Shown one piece after another: positions 60,635 to 64,000 of a stretch of 64,000 bases of DNA. The DNA comes from Sphingobacteriales bacterium 50-39 (GTDB lineage: Bacteria; Bacteroidota; Bacteroidia; Chitinophagales; Chitinophagaceae): the NCBI GenBank assembly GCA_001898505.1, contig MKTZ01000008.1, positions 1 through 64,000 of the forward strand, in the 5' to 3' direction. Made by a program: the position numbers and the translations under genes. Position 1 is the first letter of the stretch. Each line of letters starts with the position of its first letter. The notes below the pieces were generated by a model that had not been told where the DNA came from, made no database searches, and worked only from the letters and a program-made list of their open reading frames with translations.

Positions 60635-61768
60635 ATGACGTCATCGAAATCGGCTATTGTTATTGGGGCAGGCATTGTCGGACTGGCTACTGCCAGGGCC
60701 CTTGCTCTGCGAGGATTTTCGGTAAAGGTATTCGAGCGTGGTGAAAGGGCTGTAGGCGCCTCGATCCGCAACTTTGGGATGATATGGCCTGTTGGCCAGC
60801 CGGCAGGTAAGCTGTACCACCGGGCTATACGCAGCCGGGAGATATGGTCAGCGCTTTCTCCCGGGGCTGGATTCTGGTCCGAACCGGCAGGAAGTCTGCA
60901 TCTGGCTTATCATGCCGATGAATGGCAGGTCCTGCAGGAGCTGGCGGAGATCTTTCACAAGGAAGGAAGACCCGTGCAGCTTTTGGGAAAGGATGCCGTG
61001 GGGGATATTTCTGCCGCAGCAGTGCCCGATGGGCTGCTCGGAGGGCTGTATAGCAGGGATGAATTGATCGTGGACCCCCGCGAGGCCATTGCCGCCCTTC
61101 CCGGCTGGCTCACTGAACAGCATAAGATCGAATTTTATTGGGGGAAATGTGTTTCCTATATTTCCGATCAGGTGGTATATATTGGTAATGAGGAGGAGCA
61201 TGAGGCCGACCTCGTCTTTATCTGTGGCGGCGCCGATTTCGAGACCCTGTACCCTGAACATTTTGCGCAGCAGCCTGTCACCAAATGCAAGCTCCAGATG
61301 ATGCGTCTGGCGCCGCAGCCCATGGACTGGCGTATAGGGCCGGCGCTTTGCGGGGGGCTTAGTCTGATCCACTACAAAAGTTTCAAAGCGGCTGCGTCTT
61401 TGGCTGGGTTGAAAGAGAGATATGAGCAGGAGATGGCTGAATACCTGGAATGGGGAATTCACGTGATGGTGTCGCAGAATGGCAAAGGGGAGCTTACCGT
61501 AGGGGACTCGCACGAATATGGTCTTACGCATGATCCTTTTGATAAGGAGTTTATCAATCGGATGGTACTGGATTATCTTCGAAAATTTGTCCGGGTCAAG
61601 GACTGGTCTGTCACGCAGACCTGGAATGGTGTCTATACCAAGCTCACCGATGGGGAGGCTGATCTATTCTTTTCCCCCGAGCCTTATGTATATGTGATCA
61701 ATGGAGTTGGAGGGGCCGGCATGACCCTCTCTTTTGGTCTGGCCGAAGAATTAGTGGACGGTTTGTAG
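60635..61768 (+). CDS. Phosphonate-associated FAD-dependent oxidoreductase (DAO family, TIGR03364-like)
   Basis: This 377-residue D-amino-acid-oxidase-type flavoprotein has the N-terminal dinucleotide fold AIVIGAGIVGLATARALALR. RNFGMIWPVGQ is characteristic of the phosphonate-operon subgroup, and the FAD-binding end is VINGVGGAGMTLSFGLAEEL. Members of this subgroup recur beside phnX/phnZ genes and have been linked to oxidation of 2-aminoethylphosphonate or its N-methyl form to phosphonoacetaldehyde, which the PhnX-like enzyme could cleave. The ATG at 60635 is chosen over a TTG two codons earlier; it abuts the end of the MFS gene. Confidence 0.83.
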   Translation: MTSSKSAIVIGAGIVGLATARALALRGFSVKVFERGERAVGASIRNFGMIWPVGQPAGKLYHRAIRSREIWSALSPGAGFWSEPAGSLHLAYHADEWQVLQELAEIFHKEGRPVQLLGKDAVGDISAAAVPDGLLGGLYSRDELIVDPREAIAALPGWLTEQHKIEFYWGKCVSYISDQVVYIGNEEEHEADLVFICGGADFETLYPEHFAQQPVTKCKLQMMRLAPQPMDWRIGPALCGGLSLIHYKSFKAAASLAGLKERYEQEMAEYLEWGIHVMVSQNGKGELTVGDSHEYGLTHDPFDKEFINRMVLDYLRKFVRVKDWSVTQTWNGVYTKLTDGEADLFFSPEPYVYVINGVGGAGMTLSFGLAEELVDGL

Positions 61769-61780
61769 TAGTTTTACGGG

Positions 61781-62413
61781 ATGAACAAATTGAGATCAAT
61801 CATTGCGGACAACCGCAATTTTCTTCTCTGTTATGGTTTTTTCTTCTTAGCGGGGCTTATCTTCCTTCTGACGGAAGGGAAGGCAGCGACCTTCCGGTAT
61901 CTTAATCCCTATCATTATACGTTGTTAGATGAATTCTTTATACGATTTACCTGGTTGGGGGATGGTTTGTTCGCTGTGGGGGTTATCGCACTCCTGCTGA
62001 TATTACGTCGATGGGGGCAGGCCTGTCAGGTACTGTCGGCATTTTTGCTGTCGGCCCTTTTGGCGCAAATACTCAAAAACGTCTTTTCCATGCCCCGTCC
62101 CCGTGAATTCTTTCTGCCGGGCGAGTATCTTTATTTTATACCCGGCATTACCCTCAACGGGCATGCCAGCTTCCCTTCCGGGCATAGTACGTCGATATTT
62201 GCCCTGGCCACTATGCTGGCCATATTCGAGCCGAACAAGCGATTGAATATCTTCTATGTGCTGGTAGCCGTTGCCGTGGGGTATTCGAGGATATATTTAG
62301 GGCAGCATTTTCTCACGGATGTGCTCATGGGTTCCTTTTTGGGGGTAATGACGGCTATTGGCATACGCTGGCTTTTTCTGGAAAAGTTCAATAAATACGA
62401 GATACTGCGCTAA
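61781..62413 (+). CDS. PAP2 superfamily membrane phosphatase
   Basis: This 210-residue protein has about six helices and the full PAP2 motif set: KNVFSMPRP (K-x6-RP), FPSGHSTS (PSGH) and SRIYLGQHFLTDVLMG (SR-x5-H-x3-D). It follows the FAD gene by 12 bp, so it may be the last gene of the phosphonate transcript, or belong with the GT2/GT39 genes downstream. Likely substrates are polyprenyl pyrophosphate, lipid A phosphate or phosphatidic acid. Confidence 0.9.
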   Translation: MNKLRSIIADNRNFLLCYGFFFLAGLIFLLTEGKAATFRYLNPYHYTLLDEFFIRFTWLGDGLFAVGVIALLLILRRWGQACQVLSAFLLSALLAQILKNVFSMPRPREFFLPGEYLYFIPGITLNGHASFPSGHSTSIFALATMLAIFEPNKRLNIFYVLVAVAVGYSRIYLGQHFLTDVLMGSFLGVMTAIGIRWLFLEKFNKYEILR

Positions 62414-62501
62414 TACTTCTGTGTTTCCACCTAAAATTTTCTGTATTGATATGATATCCGTAGGTTTGCCGTCTATTTTTGGATGAAAAAGCGGACCACG
62501 C

Positions 62502-63251
62502 ATGATTGAAGGTAAAAAACTGGTGATCGTCCTGCCGGCCTATAATGCCGCACTTACACTCCGTAAGACCTACGCCGAGATCCCATTCGAGATCGTGGAC
62601 GAGGTGGTTTTGGTGGATGACAACAGCAGCGACAAGACGGTGGAGGTAGCCAGGGAGCTAGGGATTTCCCATGTCATCAAGCATGACAAGAACCGCGGAT
62701 ATGGAGGCAATCAAAAAACCTGTTATAATAAAGCCCTGGAGCTGGGCGCGGACATCGTCATCATGCTCCATCCGGATTATCAGTATACTCCGAAGCTGAT
62801 CCCCTCCATGGCATGGCTTATCGCCAATAATGTCTATCATGTCGTGCTGGGGGCGAGGACGTTGGGTAAAGGCGCGTTGCAAGGGGGGATGCCTTTGTAC
62901 AAATACATTTTCAACCGGATGCTCACCTTTTTCGAGAACGTGATGCTTCGTCAGAAGGTGGCCGAATACCATACGGGTTACCGGGCCTTTAGCCGGGAGG
63001 TCCTGGAGCGGATCAACTATGAGGTGAATTCGGAAGATTTTGTCTTTGACAACCAAATGCTCTCCCAGATCATTTATTTAGGTTATGAGATTGCGGAGAT
63101 CACCTGTCCTACCCGCTATTTCGAAGAGGCTTCCAGCATCAACTTCCGTCGCAGCGTGACATATGGTCTGGGCGTTCTCCAGGTGTCCGTGGTACACCGC
63201 CTTTGCAAATGGGGGGTCCTGAAAAGGGATATGTATAAGCCGCGGAAATGA
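62502..63251 (+). CDS. Family 2 glycosyltransferase (dolichyl/undecaprenyl-phosphate sugar synthase-like)
   Basis: This 249-residue cytoplasmic GT2 enzyme is without transmembrane helices. It has VIVLPAYNAALTLRKTY, the nucleotide-binding VLVDDNSSDKTVEVA, NRGYGGNQKTCYNKALELGA, the metal-binding HPDYQYTP in place of a plain DxD, and the acceptor region AEYHTGYRAFSREVLE. It resembles DPM1-type enzymes that load a sugar on a polyprenyl phosphate. The GT39 protein encoded next would then use that lipid-linked sugar. TATTTTTG (62474-62481) may be its -7 element. Confidence 0.88.
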   Translation: MIEGKKLVIVLPAYNAALTLRKTYAEIPFEIVDEVVLVDDNSSDKTVEVARELGISHVIKHDKNRGYGGNQKTCYNKALELGADIVIMLHPDYQYTPKLIPSMAWLIANNVYHVVLGARTLGKGALQGGMPLYKYIFNRMLTFFENVMLRQKVAEYHTGYRAFSREVLERINYEVNSEDFVFDNQMLSQIIYLGYEIAEITCPTRYFEEASSINFRRSVTYGLGVLQVSVVHRLCKWGVLKRDMYKPRK

Positions 63252-63276
63252 TATCTTTGCGGCCAAATGTCCGGCC

Positions 63277-64000
63277 ATGCGTTTGAATAAGACCACTACC
63301 ATTATTACTATTGCTCTTTTGGGTGTCCTTTTTTTTATCCCTTTTCTTGGCCGTGTGCATTTGTTCGATTGGGACGAGATCAATTTCGCGGAGTGTTCCC
63401 GGGAGATGATCAAGCTGGATGACTATACCCGTGTATATGTCGACTACAAGCCATTCTGGGAAAAGCCGCCCATGTACTTCTGGATGCAAAGCACCGCCAT
63501 GAAGCTATTTGGGGTCAACGAATTTGCGGCAAGGTTCCCCAATGCCGTCTGCGGCATTTTCACTTTGATCGTCGTCTTTTGTATTGGCAGACGTATCTAT
63601 GACACCCGCTTTGGGATCTTATGGGCATTGGCTTATGGCGGGTCCCTCTTTCCAAACATGTATTTCAAGTCGGGGATCATCGATCCATGGTTCAATCTCT
63701 TTACTTTTCTTTCCCTGTATTATTTTATCCTGTACCATTGGAAGAGGAATGGATTCGACAAGGAGGGTATTAAACGATCGCAGCTCTTTTATGTGTTCTG
63801 GTCCGGTGTGTTCATGGGGTTGGCCGTGCTCACCAAGGGGCAGGTGGCCCTTATGGTCTTTTTGCTTGTGCTGGGCGTATATTTCATCTACAACCGATGG
63901 AAGTTCTATTTTAACTGGGGGCATGCCCTGTTATTTTTGGTTGTCTCGACTCTTGTCCTGGGGACATGGTATGGATACGAGACATGGAAGCGAGGTCCCT
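63277..64000 (+). CDS. GT39/ArnT-like membrane glycosyltransferase (partial, runs off window)
   Basis: The ATG at 63277 opens a frame with no stop before the window end (241 codons visible). It shows the first helix (TIITIALLGVLFFIPFLG) and the GT39 periplasmic loop with catalytic Asp in LFDWDEINFAECSREMIKL. KPFWEKPPMYFWMQSTAMKL and several further helices follow, with MGLAVLTKGQVALM. It is the same class as 27005-28717. A perfect -7 motif TATCTTTG lies at 63252-63259, giving it a possible own promoter. Confidence 0.85.
   Translation, partial: MRLNKTTTIITIALLGVLFFIPFLGRVHLFDWDEINFAECSREMIKLDDYTRVYVDYKPFWEKPPMYFWMQSTAMKLFGVNEFAARFPNAVCGIFTLIVVFCIGRRIYDTRFGILWALAYGGSLFPNMYFKSGIIDPWFNLFTFLSLYYFILYHWKRNGFDKEGIKRSQLFYVFWSGVFMGLAVLTKGQVALMVFLLVLGVYFIYNRWKFYFNWGHALLFLVVSTLVLGTWYGYETWKRGP

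Overview
The window looks like chromosomal DNA of a Bacteroidota bacterium, most likely of the Chitinophagaceae or a close relative (inference). The grounds are SusC/SusD-type outer-membrane proteins, a TonB-linked receptor with a carboxypeptidase-regulatory-like N-terminus, several promoters with the Bacteroidota -7 motif TAnnTTTG, an ECF sigma/anti-sigma gene pair, and the gene order mreB-mreC-mreD-mrdA-rodA. I found no rRNA, tRNA, CRISPR array, integrase or insertion sequence. Genes run off both ends: a PKD-repeat esterase on the left and a GT39-type membrane glycosyltransferase on the right.

Layout. 1-10.7 kb is housekeeping: a secreted esterase, isocitrate dehydrogenase, ApaG, a small lipoprotein, two peptide transporters (POT and OPT), PurD and tryptophan 2,3-dioxygenase. 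10.8-17.4 kb is the rod-shape/elongasome cluster, interrupted between mreD and mrdA by about 360 bp of closely packed inverted repeats. 17.4-23.2 kb holds a metallo-beta-lactamase-fold hydrolase, an ECF sigma/anti-sigma/Spy-like trio, a lone transketolase C-terminal subunit, galE and rfbA. 23.3-31.2 kb has a Pit phosphate transporter with its DUF47 partner, a phosphodiesterase-type phosphatase, a PAP2 phosphatase with a GT39 glycosyltransferase, GNAT and DinB genes, a decayed susD relic and two small charged proteins. 31.2-37.4 kb is a tripartite RND efflux operon.

37.4-62.4 kb is strongly phosphorus-centred. It contains a second DUF47 gene, a TonB receptor, a phosphate-selective-porin-like protein, pstSCAB-phoU, a metallophosphoesterase/glycosyltransferase pair resembling the PlcP/Agt membrane-lipid remodelling module, a PI-PLC-like/alkaline phosphatase gene split by one extra C, and an XRE-cupin regulator. 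These are followed by a SusC-SusD pair and genes for a PhnZ-type HD oxygenase, a PhnX-like HAD hydrolase, a DUF5690 membrane transporter and a phosphonate-associated FAD oxidoreductase. I read the last block as a phosphonate-utilisation locus with its own SusCD importer.

Upstream of the TonB receptor, the porin and susC I see arrays of 8-bp TTAAC-like units separated by 3 bp (11-bp period). This is the architecture of Pho boxes in other phyla. In two cases the array ends exactly 8 bp before the putative -7 element. If real, these sites would tie the genes into one phosphate-starvation regulon. No phoB/phoR genes lie in the window. The last 2 kb (PAP2, GT2, GT39) look like an undecaprenyl-phosphate-sugar or lipid A modification module, echoing the PAP2-GT39 pair at 26.4-28.7 kb.
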